Shown here piece by piece: positions 9,245 to 17,841 of a DNA stretch of 64,000 bases. The notes under the pieces were generated by a model. It did not search any database, was not told the origin of the DNA, and saw nothing but the letters and a program-made list of their open reading frames with translations. The stretch spans positions 277,970 through 341,969 of the forward strand of contig JADKHX010000006.1 in the NCBI GenBank assembly GCA_016721505.1, read 5' to 3'. Source of the DNA: Rhodocyclaceae bacterium. GTDB taxonomy: Bacteria > Pseudomonadota > Gammaproteobacteria > Burkholderiales > Rhodocyclaceae. Position numbers and translations under genes: made by a program. Within the stretch, counting starts at the first letter, position 1. Each line of letters starts with the position of its first letter.

Positions 9245-10036
9245 TCAGACGTATTTGACCGCCAGGAATGCCGTTTCAATCAGTGCCAGCGCCAGAAACA
9301 GGCGCGCCACGCCGGACAGCATACTCACCGGCACGCCGCCATCGACACGGTGCTCGGCCAGAGTGCTGGCGATAGGCAAAATGCCCACGGCCAAGCTGAA
9401 CAGCATGACCTTCAACAGAAAACCCAGCAACACCGCAGCCTCGAAAACCTGCCCCAGCGCATTGGTAAAGCTATCGAGCCCCCACGGCGAAAGGCCATAC
9501 AGGCTGGCATACGCAATCAGCAAGGCCACCAAACCGCTGACTGCCGCCAGCAGGGCGACGGAGAAGGCGCCAGCGATCAAGCGCGGCACCAATATATAAC
9601 GCCATAAGTCAGCGCCATCTTTCGCTCCGCCCGCCTGCAGCGCGGCGCCAATCTCCTGCGTGATCCGAGTCCCACAACTCAAGGTGACGTACAACGCTGC
9701 AAACAACGGAATCAACTCCAGCACCAGTACGCGAATAACCATTTCCAGCGCCAGCTGCGAAAGTCCGTAGCTCAGCGCCGTGACAATCACAATCCGTATC
9801 AACACCAGACTAAGCAATGTCGACAGCAAAGTGAAGCCCGGCAGCGCTTCCCAAGTCGTCCAGTACAACTCGCGCGCCGTGTTGCGGCGGCAGGCTTGAT
9901 CGTGAGTCACCGAGGAAAGTACAACCACCAGCGCAATCGCACTGAAGTGCAGTACGCGCCAAGTGCCCGCTAGGTAGCGCGCCAGCGCAGTGTAGGCACT
10001 GCGGGTTTCGGGATGTAACTCGGTCAGGGTCGACAT
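9245..10036 (-). CDS. MlaE-family ABC transporter permease
   Basis: A 263-residue inner-membrane permease of the MlaE (Ttg2B/YrbE) family, which together with an ATPase and an MCE protein moves phospholipids or other lipophiles across the envelope. It has the family's hydrophobic core with LELIPLFAALYVTLSCGTRITQEIGA and the conserved stretch LWRYILVPRLIAG around the coupling region. Usually the MlaF ATPase gene sits between permease and MCE gene; here only 16 bases separate them and no ATPase is present on either side, so the ATPase must be encoded elsewhere. It is the first gene of the leftward operon. Confidence 0.88.
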   Translation of the reverse strand: MSTLTELHPETRSAYTALARYLAGTWRVLHFSAIALVVVLSSVTHDQACRRNTARELYWTTWEALPGFTLLSTLLSLVLIRIVIVTALSYGLSQLALEMVIRVLVLELIPLFAALYVTLSCGTRITQEIGAALQAGGAKDGADLWRYILVPRLIAGAFSVALLAAVSGLVALLIAYASLYGLSPWGLDSFTNALGQVFEAAVLLGFLLKVMLFSLAVGILPIASTLAEHRVDGGVPVSMLSGVARLFLALALIETAFLAVKYV

Positions 10037-10162
10037 GCGGAAATGATAGCAGTCGCGGTGATGCGCGTCGTCTGATCCCTACGAACTTGACGTTTCGCTA
10101 ACCTTGAAAGATCCTGTTGCGAGGGCATTTCCAAACCACGACTCTCATTCACAGCTGACCAA

Positions 10163-10933
10163 CTATTGCGTTGGAAGTGTCGCAATCGGAATGGGGTCGG
10201 CATTGGCTATTACTCGGCGCTGCGGCAGGTAGTGAAGCAGCAGGTCCGTTTCCTGCTTGACTACTTTGTAGCACTCACAACTCAGCGTTTCGAGTTGCGA
10301 CCGGTCAAGCACCTTTATTAATCCGCGCGAATATGAAATCACGCCCAACTGCTGCAACTTTAACGCGGCCTGAGTGACGCCTTCGCGCCGAACGCCGAGC
10401 ATGTTGGCAATGAATTCTTGCGTCATCGTCAAGTGGTTGTGTGACAGCCGATCCATGGAAAGCAGGAGCCAGCGGCAGAGTTGCTGATCAATCGAATGAT
10501 GTCGGTTGCACACAGCGGTCTGGGAAACTTGCGTAATCAGTGCCTGCGTGTAGCGCAGCATCAACATCAGCAACTGTCCGTGGCGGTTGAACTCTTCTTT
10601 CACTCGTCGTCTGGGAAGTCGATAGGCATAACCGGCGCTCTGCACCAGTGACCGGCTTGGCGTGCTCTCCCCGCCCATAAACAAGGTGATGCCAAGCAAT
10701 CCCTCGTTGCCCACCACAGAGATCGCGGTCGACGCTCCGTTTTCCATAAGGTACTGAAGCGAAACGATCGAGTCAGTAGGAAAGTAAACATGACTCATGG
10801 GCCGCCGGGATTCGTATAGCAGCGCGCGCAATGGGAGTGGCGCCAATTCCAGATATGGGAACAAACGGCTTTGAACCTCAGGCGACAAGGCTGCCAAAAG
10901 GTGATTCTGCTGGGGCTGGGGTTTGGCAGACAT
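10163..10933 (-). CDS. Crp/Fnr-family transcriptional regulator
   Basis: A 256-residue regulator with an N-terminal cyclic-nucleotide-binding-type beta barrel (about 20-140) and a C-terminal winged helix of the HTH_Crp_2 type (LTMTQEFIANMLGVRREGVTQAALKLQQLGVI, about 175-205). It has no Fnr-type N-terminal cysteine cluster, and the cAMP-contact residues of E. coli Crp are not obvious, so the ligand is unknown. This subclass, with MSHVYFPTDSIVSLQY, is common and often repeated in betaproteobacterial genomes. It is leftward, about 125 bases upstream of the MCE operon; whether it regulates that operon is not shown. Confidence 0.88.
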   Translation of the reverse strand: MSAKPQPQQNHLLAALSPEVQSRLFPYLELAPLPLRALLYESRRPMSHVYFPTDSIVSLQYLMENGASTAISVVGNEGLLGITLFMGGESTPSRSLVQSAGYAYRLPRRRVKEEFNRHGQLLMLMLRYTQALITQVSQTAVCNRHHSIDQQLCRWLLLSMDRLSHNHLTMTQEFIANMLGVRREGVTQAALKLQQLGVISYSRGLIKVLDRSQLETLSCECYKVVKQETDLLLHYLPQRRVIANADPIPIATLPTQ

Positions 10934-11052
10934 GACCGATCACGTAAACTTAAGTTATCGGAGATTACTCGCTTAAGGCCGCCTACGCGTACCTTTCGCC
11001 CCTCGTAAATTCGGCACAGCATCAATGCTGGTTGGTTTTGGCGAATCAATTC

Positions 11053-11080
11053 ACACCGTGTCACCAGCACCAACTGCCGC
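11053..11080 (+). repeat. Dispersed repeat copy d
   Basis: ACCGTGTCA then CCAGCACCAACTGCCGCG, in the gap between the Crp/Fnr gene and the terminator of the tRNA pair. Confidence 0.85.
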
Positions 11081-11094
11081 GTTTGCCAGAGCAA

Positions 11095-11134
11095 AGAAAA
11101 AACCCCCGAGAGCATTTCGCTATCAGGGGTTTCG
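11095..11134 (-). terminator. Rho-independent terminator of the tRNA transcript
   Basis: On the minus strand, downstream of tRNA-Glu: AAACCCC, an inner GATAGC/GCTCTC-like stem, then GGGGGTTTTTTC. The stem followed by six T is a classical intrinsic terminator and ends transcription of tRNA-Ala and tRNA-Glu. Confidence 0.85.
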
Positions 11135-11173
11135 TCTGGCGTTGCGTTTTCACTTTGCTGCACGCCGTTGTTC

Positions 11174-11249
11174 TGGCGACCCCACCGGGATTCGAACCCG
11201 GGTTCATACCGTGAAAGGGTATTGTCCTAGGCCTCTAGACGATAGGGTC
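11174..11249 (-). tRNA. tRNA-Glu (anticodon TTC)
   Basis: Minus strand begins GACCCTATCGTCTAGAGG. The acceptor stem GACCCTA pairs with TGGGGTC, the anticodon loop is CTTTCAC (anticodon TTC), the T loop is GGTTCGAATCC, and CCA is encoded at the 3' end (11174-11176). It is 61 bases after tRNA-Ala on the same strand, so probably one transcript. Confidence 0.97.
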
Positions 11250-11310
11250 AATACGGTGTTGCGTGATGCGATACCGCTTAAAATTTCGTAAAACTTTGCT
11301 TGCAGAATTT

Positions 11311-11386
<76 letters not shown>

Positions 11387-11447
11387 ACAAGAGAGGCCGC
11401 ATTATACGGAGCGACCTACGCGCTGTAAAGATGTTCGGCGAGATTTT

Positions 11448-12842
11448 TCACAAGACTTTGCCGGGATTCATTAAGCCCCGTGGATCAAGGCTTTGCTTAA
11501 TAGTGCGCATCATCTCCAACTCAATTTCGCTCTTGTAGATTTTGAGTTCATCGCGCTTCAATTGGCCGATTCCGTGTTCGGCGGAAATCGATCCACCAAG
11601 TGAATTCACCAAGTCATGCACGATGCGAGTCGCCGCGCCGGATTGTTGAACAAATTGCTGATTGGAAACAGTGTCGGCTTTCGACAAGTTGTAATGCAAG
11701 TTGCCATCGCCGATGTGCCCGAAGCAGACGATGCGTATATCCGGAAATTGTTCTGTCAGCGCGACTTCAGCTGCGGCGATGAACTGGGGAATCTGCGATA
11801 CGGATACCGAAATATCATGTTTGATTGACACACCTTCGATGCGCTGCGCTTCGGAAATGCTCTCGCGCAAACGCCATAACATTTGCGCTTGCGTTTCCGA
11901 ACTCGCCAGCGTCGCATCGCCTACATCGCCAGATGCGATCGCACCGGCGACACACTGCTGCAATTTTTCGCCCACCGCTAAGCCGTATTCCGACACTTCG
12001 ATTAAGGCGTGCCATTCATGCTCGCCTTGCAAGGGCGCACGGGTGGCGGGAATGTGTTTGAGGACCAAAGCTAGCGCGGGTTTGCTGATGATTTCAAATG
12101 CCGTAACAACATCGCCAACCGCTGCGCGCAGGCTTGCCAACAAGGTAATCGCCGCCGCAGGACTGGCGACACAGACCCAGATCACATGCCGGTTCGATGG
12201 TAGCGGAAAGAGTTTGAGCGTGGCGGCGGTGATGACACCTAGCGTGCCTTCCGCGCCGATAAATAAATGTTTAAGCGCGTAGCCGGTATTGTCCTTGCGC
12301 AATGCTTGCAGGTTCCGCCAGACGCGACCATCGGCGAGTACGACTTCTAGTCCTAAGGTCAAATCGCGTGTGTTGCCGTAGCGTAACACTTGCACGCCAC
12401 CCGCATTGGTCGACAAATTGCCGCCGATGGTGGCGCTTCCCTCTGCCGCCAAGGACAACGGAAATAGTCTTCCGTGCGCGGCGGCGGCAGTTTGCACAGC
12501 ATGTAAAGTGCAGCCGGCCTCGACAGTGATGGAATTGTTTTCTGCATCGACGGCGAGGATGCGATTCATCCGCGTCAGGCTAAGCAAAACCTCACCACCG
12601 ATGGGCGTCGCGCCGCCGCATAGGCCGGTGTTGCCACCTTGCGGCACTAGCGGAACATTGGCCGCCGCACATGCGGCAAGGATGGCTGAGACTTCTTCGG
12701 TGGAGTTCGGCCGCGCAACGCAAAGCGGCTTGCCGGTGTAGCGACCGCGCCAGTCGGTGATATAGGGGACAACGTCGCTTGCATCGACGAGAACATGTGC
12801 TTCGCCAACGATTTGCCGCAACGCGGCGACGAGATCACTCAC
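11448..12842 (-). CDS. FAD-linked D-2-hydroxyacid dehydrogenase (GlcD/D-LDH-like)
   Basis: A 464-residue flavoprotein oxidising a D-2-hydroxyacid such as D-lactate, glycolate or D-2-hydroxyglutarate. The N-terminal FAD_binding_4 domain shows PLVPQGGNTGLCGG and GNLSTNAGG. The C-terminal FAD-oxidase domain shows CFGHIGDGNLHYN and ISAEHGIGQLKRDEL, the conserved histidine and glutamate signatures of the family. Length fits. Electrons normally go to quinone or an electron-transfer flavoprotein. It stands 36 bases downstream of rimO on the same strand. Exact substrate is not decidable here. Confidence 0.9.
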   Translation of the reverse strand: MSDLVAALRQIVGEAHVLVDASDVVPYITDWRGRYTGKPLCVARPNSTEEVSAILAACAAANVPLVPQGGNTGLCGGATPIGGEVLLSLTRMNRILAVDAENNSITVEAGCTLHAVQTAAAAHGRLFPLSLAAEGSATIGGNLSTNAGGVQVLRYGNTRDLTLGLEVVLADGRVWRNLQALRKDNTGYALKHLFIGAEGTLGVITAATLKLFPLPSNRHVIWVCVASPAAAITLLASLRAAVGDVVTAFEIISKPALALVLKHIPATRAPLQGEHEWHALIEVSEYGLAVGEKLQQCVAGAIASGDVGDATLASSETQAQMLWRLRESISEAQRIEGVSIKHDISVSVSQIPQFIAAAEVALTEQFPDIRIVCFGHIGDGNLHYNLSKADTVSNQQFVQQSGAATRIVHDLVNSLGGSISAEHGIGQLKRDELKIYKSEIELEMMRTIKQSLDPRGLMNPGKVL

Positions 12843-12878
12843 CAGATGCCCTACGTGTATCGTAGCGAAGTTACGAAA

Positions 12879-14231
12879 TCACGCCGGCGCCAGTGTCGCG
12901 TATAGGTCATGCACATCGCAATCGATGATGCTGACTTCGGCGAAATCACCGACTTCCAAATCGTGGCCGTCAGTGATGATGACCAAGCCGTCGATATCCG
13001 GTGCATCGGCGGCTGATCTGGCCATTGCGCCATCTTCGTCTATTTCGTCGACCAGCACGGTCATTCGACGGCCGATTTTGGCTTCCAGCAATTGCGTGGA
13101 AATATCTTCCTGGTGGCGCATCAAGCGCATCTTGCGCTCTTCACGCAGCGCATCCGGCACGGGGTTGGGCAAGGCGTTAGCCGCAGCGCCTGACACCGGC
13201 GAATAAGCAAATGCGCCGACGCGATCCAGCTTGGCCTCGTCGAGAAAATCGAGCAGCTCGTTGAACTCGGCTTCGGTCTCGCCGGGGAAGCCGGTGATAA
13301 AGGTGCTGCGTATGGTCAAGTCAGGAACAATTTTTCGCCACGCGGCAATGCGCTCCAAAACCTTTTCGCTTGAAGCCGGACGCTTCATCAATTTCAGGAT
13401 GCGATGGCTGGCGTGTTGAAACGGCACGTCAAGGTAGGGCAGTATTTTCCCATCAGCCATCAGCGGTAATAAATCGTCGACATTCGGGTAGGGATAGACA
13501 TAGTGCAAGCGCACCCACATATCCATTTCGCCCAGCTCTTTACACAGTTCGTAGAGCCGCGTTTTGACCGGTTTGCCGCCGTAAAAACCGGTGCGATATT
13601 TCACGTCCACGCCGTAGGCGCTGGTGTCTTGCGAGATCACCAACAGCTCTTTCACGCCGGCATTGGCAAGCACTTCGGCTTCTTTCAAAACTTCGCCTAT
13701 CGGTCGTGAAACAAGGTCGCCGCGCATCGACGGGATGATGCAAAAGCTGCAACGATGATTGCAGCCTTCTGAAATCTTCAGGTAGGCGTAGTGATCAGGA
13801 GTGAGGCGTATGCCTTGCGGCGGCACCAAGTCAATGAAGGGATCGTGTGCCGGCGGCGGCAGGTGGGCGTGCACGGCATCCATCACTTCGTTGGTGGCGT
13901 GCGGGCCGGTGACAGCCAGCACTTTCGGGTGCGTGGTTTTGACTATGTCGTTACCGGCCGCATCTTTTTTCGCACCCAAACAACCGGTGACGATCACGCG
14001 TCCATTCTCGGCCAGCGCTTCGCCTATAGCGTCCAGCGATTCCTCGACAGCTGCGTCGATAAAACCGCAGGTATTAACCACGACTAAATCGGCACCGTCA
14101 TAGCCGCCGGTGATTTCGTAACCTTCGCCGCGCAGGCGAGTCAGGATTTGTTCTGCGTCTGACGCCGCCTTGGGGCAACCTAAGGAGACGAAGCCCACTG
14201 TGCGGGTAGCCACCGCTGAATTATTTGCCAT
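12879..14231 (-). CDS. rimO: Ribosomal protein S12 methylthiotransferase RimO
   Basis: Radical-SAM enzyme that adds a methylthio group to an aspartate of ribosomal protein S12. The N-terminal UPF0004 domain begins VGFVSLGCPKAASDAEQ with its cluster cysteines; the radical-SAM motif is CNHRCSFC (CxxxCxxC) followed by PSMRGDLVSRP; the C-terminal TRAM domain ends the 450-residue protein, close to the usual length. SLGCPK and DAEQ distinguish it from the related tRNA enzyme MiaB. It lies just downstream of phaR. Confidence 0.96.
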   Translation of the reverse strand: MANNSAVATRTVGFVSLGCPKAASDAEQILTRLRGEGYEITGGYDGADLVVVNTCGFIDAAVEESLDAIGEALAENGRVIVTGCLGAKKDAAGNDIVKTTHPKVLAVTGPHATNEVMDAVHAHLPPPAHDPFIDLVPPQGIRLTPDHYAYLKISEGCNHRCSFCIIPSMRGDLVSRPIGEVLKEAEVLANAGVKELLVISQDTSAYGVDVKYRTGFYGGKPVKTRLYELCKELGEMDMWVRLHYVYPYPNVDDLLPLMADGKILPYLDVPFQHASHRILKLMKRPASSEKVLERIAAWRKIVPDLTIRSTFITGFPGETEAEFNELLDFLDEAKLDRVGAFAYSPVSGAAANALPNPVPDALREERKMRLMRHQEDISTQLLEAKIGRRMTVLVDEIDEDGAMARSAADAPDIDGLVIITDGHDLEVGDFAEVSIIDCDVHDLYATLAPA

Positions 14232-14264
14232 GTCTACTGGTGTGTTGCTCGAGATTTTGATGCG

Positions 14265-14828
14265 TCATTTCTTGTCATTTCCGCTGGGTTTGTTACTCTC
14301 GGCCGGATACAAGCCGGGAAAAAATTTATGCGTTTGCTCGGCCATCACTTCTTGCATTTTCTGTGCAACGCGCTGACTTTGTTCGACATACGCACCCACC
14401 ATGCCTTGCATGGCAGGGCCTTGCGCCTTCAAAAACTGCGCCCACATTTCTTGGCTATTTACGCCCGATTTATCGCCGAAAGCGCCTTTGGCTTGCTCTT
14501 TCAACCGCCGCTGCATTTCAGAAAACGTCTTGATATTGCCTTCGATGTATTGCCCCATCATGCCTTGCATGGCGCTGCCATAAAAGCGAATCATCTGCGT
14601 CAGAATGTCGGCCGAGAACATCGGCGCGCCACCGGTCTCTTCTTCGAGAATAATTTGCAGCAGGATGCTGCGCGTCAGGTCTTCACCGGTTTTGGCGTCT
14701 TGTACGACAAACTCTTCATGCGCCAAAACCAGTTCTTTGACATCAACCAAGGTGATGTAAGCACTGGTTTTGGTGTCGTACAAACGCCGATTCGGATATT
14801 TTTTGATCAGCCTCTGTTTAGTGGTCAT
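14265..14828 (-). CDS. phaR: Polyhydroxyalkanoate synthesis repressor PhaR
   Basis: DNA- and granule-binding regulator that represses phasin genes until PHB granules form. The N-terminal domain carries RLIKKYPNRRLYDTKTSAYITL, the PHB/PHA accumulation regulator DNA-binding signature (PF07879), and the middle carries two helical PHB_acc repeats (about 60-140) with QMIRFYGSAMQGMMGQYIEG. The 187-residue length fits betaproteobacterial PhaR. It lies downstream of two phaB genes on the same strand, the usual neighbourhood. Confidence 0.95.
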   Translation of the reverse strand: MTTKQRLIKKYPNRRLYDTKTSAYITLVDVKELVLAHEEFVVQDAKTGEDLTRSILLQIILEEETGGAPMFSADILTQMIRFYGSAMQGMMGQYIEGNIKTFSEMQRRLKEQAKGAFGDKSGVNSQEMWAQFLKAQGPAMQGMVGAYVEQSQRVAQKMQEVMAEQTHKFFPGLYPAESNKPSGNDKK

Positions 14829-14916
14829 GCAGCGCCCCCTGATTTTTTGTTCTGGTGCAGCATTTTAGGGCGATTCAGCGCCGCATGAGTGAGGCAAAAC
14901 TATCGATTCAGCACAC

Positions 14917-15657
14917 TCAGGAAAAATGTAGCCCACCGTTGATATTGAGCGTTGCACCGGTCATGTAGGCCGCTAAGTCTGAGGCCAGATACGAGCATAA
15001 GCCACCAATTTCCTCAGGCTTGCCGAGGCGTCCCATCGGGATGGTGGATACGATACCAGCGCGCACTTCAGGTTTGATTGCCATCACCATGTCGGTGCCG
15101 ATGTAGCCTGGCGCTATTGCATTCACCGTCACGCCTTTGCTTGCCACTTCTGCCGCGAGTGATTTGGTGAAACCGAGAATCCCTGCCTTGGCCGCTGAAT
15201 AGTTAGCTTGACCAAACTGGCCTTTTACGCCATTGACCGACGAAATGTTTATAACCCTGCCCCAGCCACGCTCGGCCATGCCGGCTAGCACTTGATGTGT
15301 GACGTTGAAGACCGAGTCAAGATTGGTCGACAACACTGCATCCCACTGAGTTTTTTCCATCTTGCGGAAAGTGCCATCGCGGGTAATGCCGGCATTGTTC
15401 ACCAACACGCTAATCGGCCCAATTTCCGATTCGATTTTCTTCACCATCGCCGCGCAAGCGTCGTAGTCGGTGACATCCGCTTCGGCGACATGAAAATCAA
15501 ATCCCTCGGCTTTGGTGCTCGCCTTCCACTCGTCTTTCGGTGCGAAATTCGGCAAACAATTTGCCGCGACGATGAAGCCGTCCTTAGCCAAGGCCTTGCA
15601 AATCGCCGTGCCCAAACCACCCATACCACCTGTTACCAATGCCACGCGCTTAGTCAT
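14917..15657 (-). CDS. phaB: Acetoacetyl-CoA reductase (first copy by distance to phaR)
   Basis: NADPH-dependent reduction of acetoacetyl-CoA to (R)-3-hydroxybutyryl-CoA, the second step of PHB synthesis. Short-chain dehydrogenase with TGGMGGLG at the nucleotide site, NNAG, catalytic Ser in INISSVNG and YSAAKAG (Tyr-x3-Lys). 246 residues, the normal PhaB length, ending with the typical NINGGLHF. A repeat copy lies in the 63-base gap to the second phaB upstream. No phaC or phaA lies in this window. Confidence 0.93.
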   Translation of the reverse strand: MTKRVALVTGGMGGLGTAICKALAKDGFIVAANCLPNFAPKDEWKASTKAEGFDFHVAEADVTDYDACAAMVKKIESEIGPISVLVNNAGITRDGTFRKMEKTQWDAVLSTNLDSVFNVTHQVLAGMAERGWGRVINISSVNGVKGQFGQANYSAAKAGILGFTKSLAAEVASKGVTVNAIAPGYIGTDMVMAIKPEVRAGIVSTIPMGRLGKPEEIGGLCSYLASDLAAYMTGATLNINGGLHFS

Positions 15658-15674
15658 TTATTGCCTTTCATGTT

Positions 15675-15720
15675 GACGGCGTGTTACCAGCACCAACTGG
15701 TAAAAGGTGACACGCCAAAC
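15675..15720 (+). repeat. Dispersed repeat copy e forming an extended hairpin
   Basis: The best match to consensus: GACGGCGTGTTA then CCAGCACCAACTGG, followed by TAAAAGGTGACACGCC. GGCGTGTTACC and GGTGACACGCC are complementary apart from one G-T wobble, and ACCAG/CTGGT nest inside. It separates the two phaB genes and could act as a processing or attenuation hairpin in their shared transcript. Confidence 0.88.
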
Positions 15721-16470
15721 TTAATACATATGCTGCCCACCGTTAATCGAAATATTCGCGCCGGTTACAAACGCTGCTTCTTCCGACGACAAATACGCTA
15801 CAAGCCCTGCAACTTCTTCCGGCTTACCCAACCGCGACATCGGAATTTGCGGCAGGATCTTGCTTGCCAACACTTCCGGCGCAATTGCCGTCACCATTTT
15901 TGTACCGATGTAGCCCGGCGAAATCGTATTCACCGTCACACCTTTTTTCGCCACTTCCAGCGCCAATGATTTGGTAAACCCATGCAAGCCGGCTTTGGCC
16001 GCCGCATAGTTGGTCTGCCCAAACGCTCCTTTCTGCCCATTCACCGACGAGATATTGATTACCCGTCCCCAGCCACGCTCGACCATCCCGTCCATGACTT
16101 GCTTGGTCATGTTGAAGCACGAATCCAGATTGGTATGCATCACTGCGTCCCAATCCGCTTTGGTCATTTTCTTAAAGGTCGTATCTCGGGTAATACCGGC
16201 ATTGTTCACCAGCACATCCACCGCACCAACTTCACTTGTTACCGTCGCCACACACGCCGCGCACGAATCAAAATCTGCAACATCGCAGGGATAGGCCTTA
16301 AACGCGAACCCATGCGCCTTCATCGCTTCCAGCCACGCATCAGATGTGGTGTTGCTCGGACTAAATGTCGTCACCACCTCATAACCCAGCGCCGCCAATT
16401 TGATACATACCGCTTCGCCCAACCCGCCCATGCCGCCCGTAACCAATGCCACTCTTTTGCTCGATGCCAT
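15721..16470 (-). CDS. phaB: Acetoacetyl-CoA reductase, second copy
   Basis: Paralogue of the downstream phaB with the same features: TGGMGGLG, NNAGITRD, INISSVNGQKGAFGQ, Tyr-x3-Lys in YAAAKAG, and a C-terminal SINGGQHMY. The start at 16470 (MASSKRVALVTGG) was chosen because the longer frame adds 27 non-family residues and because the ATG is preceded by AAAGGGGACACAA. 249 residues. The gap upstream holds the two dyad-containing direct repeats described separately. The two copies are clearly diverged, so the duplication is not recent. Confidence 0.93.
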   Translation of the reverse strand: MASSKRVALVTGGMGGLGEAVCIKLAALGYEVVTTFSPSNTTSDAWLEAMKAHGFAFKAYPCDVADFDSCAACVATVTSEVGAVDVLVNNAGITRDTTFKKMTKADWDAVMHTNLDSCFNMTKQVMDGMVERGWGRVINISSVNGQKGAFGQTNYAAAKAGLHGFTKSLALEVAKKGVTVNTISPGYIGTKMVTAIAPEVLASKILPQIPMSRLGKPEEVAGLVAYLSSEEAAFVTGANISINGGQHMY

Positions 16471-16622
16471 TTGTGTCCCCTTTGCGTTTGTTGTTGTCGA
16501 TGGAAAACTGCATTGTCCTCCAACTGACTTACCCCACGCTGACACCGGCAAATCCTCGTCCAGTACTCACTATTTGACGGTCATTTTGCACTGCACCAAT
16601 TTTACTGTCAAGCGGGGATTTA

Positions 16623-16675
16623 TCGATGTTCGACATCAATGTTCAGCGTCGATATTCGACCTGAATGTTCAGGCG
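16623..16675. repeat. Two tandem 26-27-base direct repeats with dyads (operator candidate)
   Basis: Unit 1 runs 16623-16648 and unit 2 16649-16675; about 21 of 26 positions agree. Unit 1 contains the dyad GATGT-TCG-ACATC and unit 2 CCTGAA-TG-TTCAGG. They lie about 150 bases upstream of the second phaB and overlap the 3' end of the aquaporin gene. The arrangement is what a regulator-binding site would look like; the regulator (PhaR or another) is a guess. Confidence 0.6.
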
Positions 16676-17325
16676 GAGGGCGAGAGTGTGAGTAGGCGAT
16701 TCAAAACAACGGCCAATGCAGCACCCGCCAATTGCGCTGCAACAAAACCGGGCGCACTACTGGGCGCAATTCCTGCAAAGCTATCGCTAAACATGCGCCC
16801 AAAAGCTGCCGCTGGATTAGCAAAGGAAGTGGAGGCGGTGAACCAATAAGCCGCACCGATGTAGGCCGCCACCATCGCCGACGCGCGGCCTACCGGCGCT
16901 CGCATTATCACAAGCAGCAAGCCAGCCGTAGCGACTAACTCGGCAAGCCACTGTCCCTGCCCGGTTCGCAACTTGGCGGACCACTGGAGGATGGGCATAT
17001 CGAACATCGCATGCGCGAGCCATGCGCCAAGCATCGCGCCGAATAATTGTGCCGCGATGTAGGGTAGCAAATCCGCTTTCGGTATTTCGCCACGCCACGC
17101 CATTACTGCACTCACCGCCGGATTGAAATGCGCGCCGCTGAGTGGGCCAAACACTTCAATCAACACATACAAACCGGCCACCGTGGCCAAAGTATTCGCC
17201 AGCAAAGCAATGGCCACATTGCCGTCAGCCAAGCGCTCGGCCATGATGCCAGAACCGATAACGACGGTCAGCAGCAGCATGGTCCCAAGCGCTTCGGCCA
17301 AATATTTTGGGTTCAACTTCATCAT
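16669..17325 (-). CDS. aqpS: Aquaglyceroporin of the arsenic operon (AqpS-like)
   Basis: A 218-residue MIP-family channel with six helices and both NPA boxes (SGAHFNPAVSAVMAW and TSFANPAAAFGRMF). In ars operons of this type, known from Sinorhizobium, the channel replaces the ArsB pump: arsenate is reduced to arsenite, which then leaves down its gradient through AqpS. Placement directly after two arsenate reductases supports this over a general glycerol or water channel. It is the last gene of the operon, 5 bases after the second arsC. Confidence 0.9.
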   Translation of the reverse strand: MMKLNPKYLAEALGTMLLLTVVIGSGIMAERLADGNVAIALLANTLATVAGLYVLIEVFGPLSGAHFNPAVSAVMAWRGEIPKADLLPYIAAQLFGAMLGAWLAHAMFDMPILQWSAKLRTGQGQWLAELVATAGLLLVIMRAPVGRASAMVAAYIGAAYWFTASTSFANPAAAFGRMFSDSFAGIAPSSAPGFVAAQLAGAALAVVLNRLLTLSPSA

Positions 17326-17330
17326 AATTT

Positions 17331-17837
17331 TTAGTTCTGAGAAATGCTGGTCACTGCCGTTTGTAGTTCAGCTCGACTCATGCTTTGCAGCGGCAATTGC
17401 AGCAATTGCAACATGCGATAGCCAATCGCTTGCCGCGTAATCTCAAACGCTGCTCTTTTGCCTTCCTCGCCGCCGGCTGCATTGGATGGGTCGGCGTAAC
17501 CCCAATGAACTTTCACCGGACTGCCCGGCCAGTAAGGGCATTGCTCGGTTGCGGCGTTATCGCAAACAGTAATCACCACATCCATTTTGGGTACGCCATC
17601 ACCAACAAATTCATCCCAACTTTTACTGCGATAGCTGCTGGTGTTGATGCCTGCATTGTTCAATGCCTCAAGTGCAAAAGGATTGATCTTGCCGCTAGGC
17701 GCACTGCCCGCGCTATACGCGTGCACGTCCTTGCCCAGCTTGCGCGCCCAATGGTTAAGCATACCTTCGCTGAGCACACTACGTGCGGAATTGTGGGTGC
17801 AGAGAATTAAGACATTGATGGTCATTTGTATATGCAA
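17331..17837 (-). CDS. arsC: Arsenate reductase, LMW-phosphatase type (second)
   Basis: Low-molecular-weight tyrosine-phosphatase fold. The nucleophile loop is CTHNSAR (CX5R), followed by SVLSEGMLNHW, and the redox pair is in VCDNAATEQCPYWPG, as in thioredoxin-linked ArsC enzymes that reduce arsenate to arsenite. 168 residues. The ATG at 17837 has CGGA seven bases upstream; the internal ATG at 17825 is an alternative. It lies 4 bases after the first arsC. The two copies differ clearly in sequence, so they may differ in preferred reductant or substrate (inference). Confidence 0.92.
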   Translation of the reverse strand: MHIQMTINVLILCTHNSARSVLSEGMLNHWARKLGKDVHAYSAGSAPSGKINPFALEALNNAGINTSSYRSKSWDEFVGDGVPKMDVVITVCDNAATEQCPYWPGSPVKVHWGYADPSNAAGGEEGKRAAFEITRQAIGYRMLQLLQLPLQSMSRAELQTAVTSISQN

Positions 17838-17841
17838 TCCG

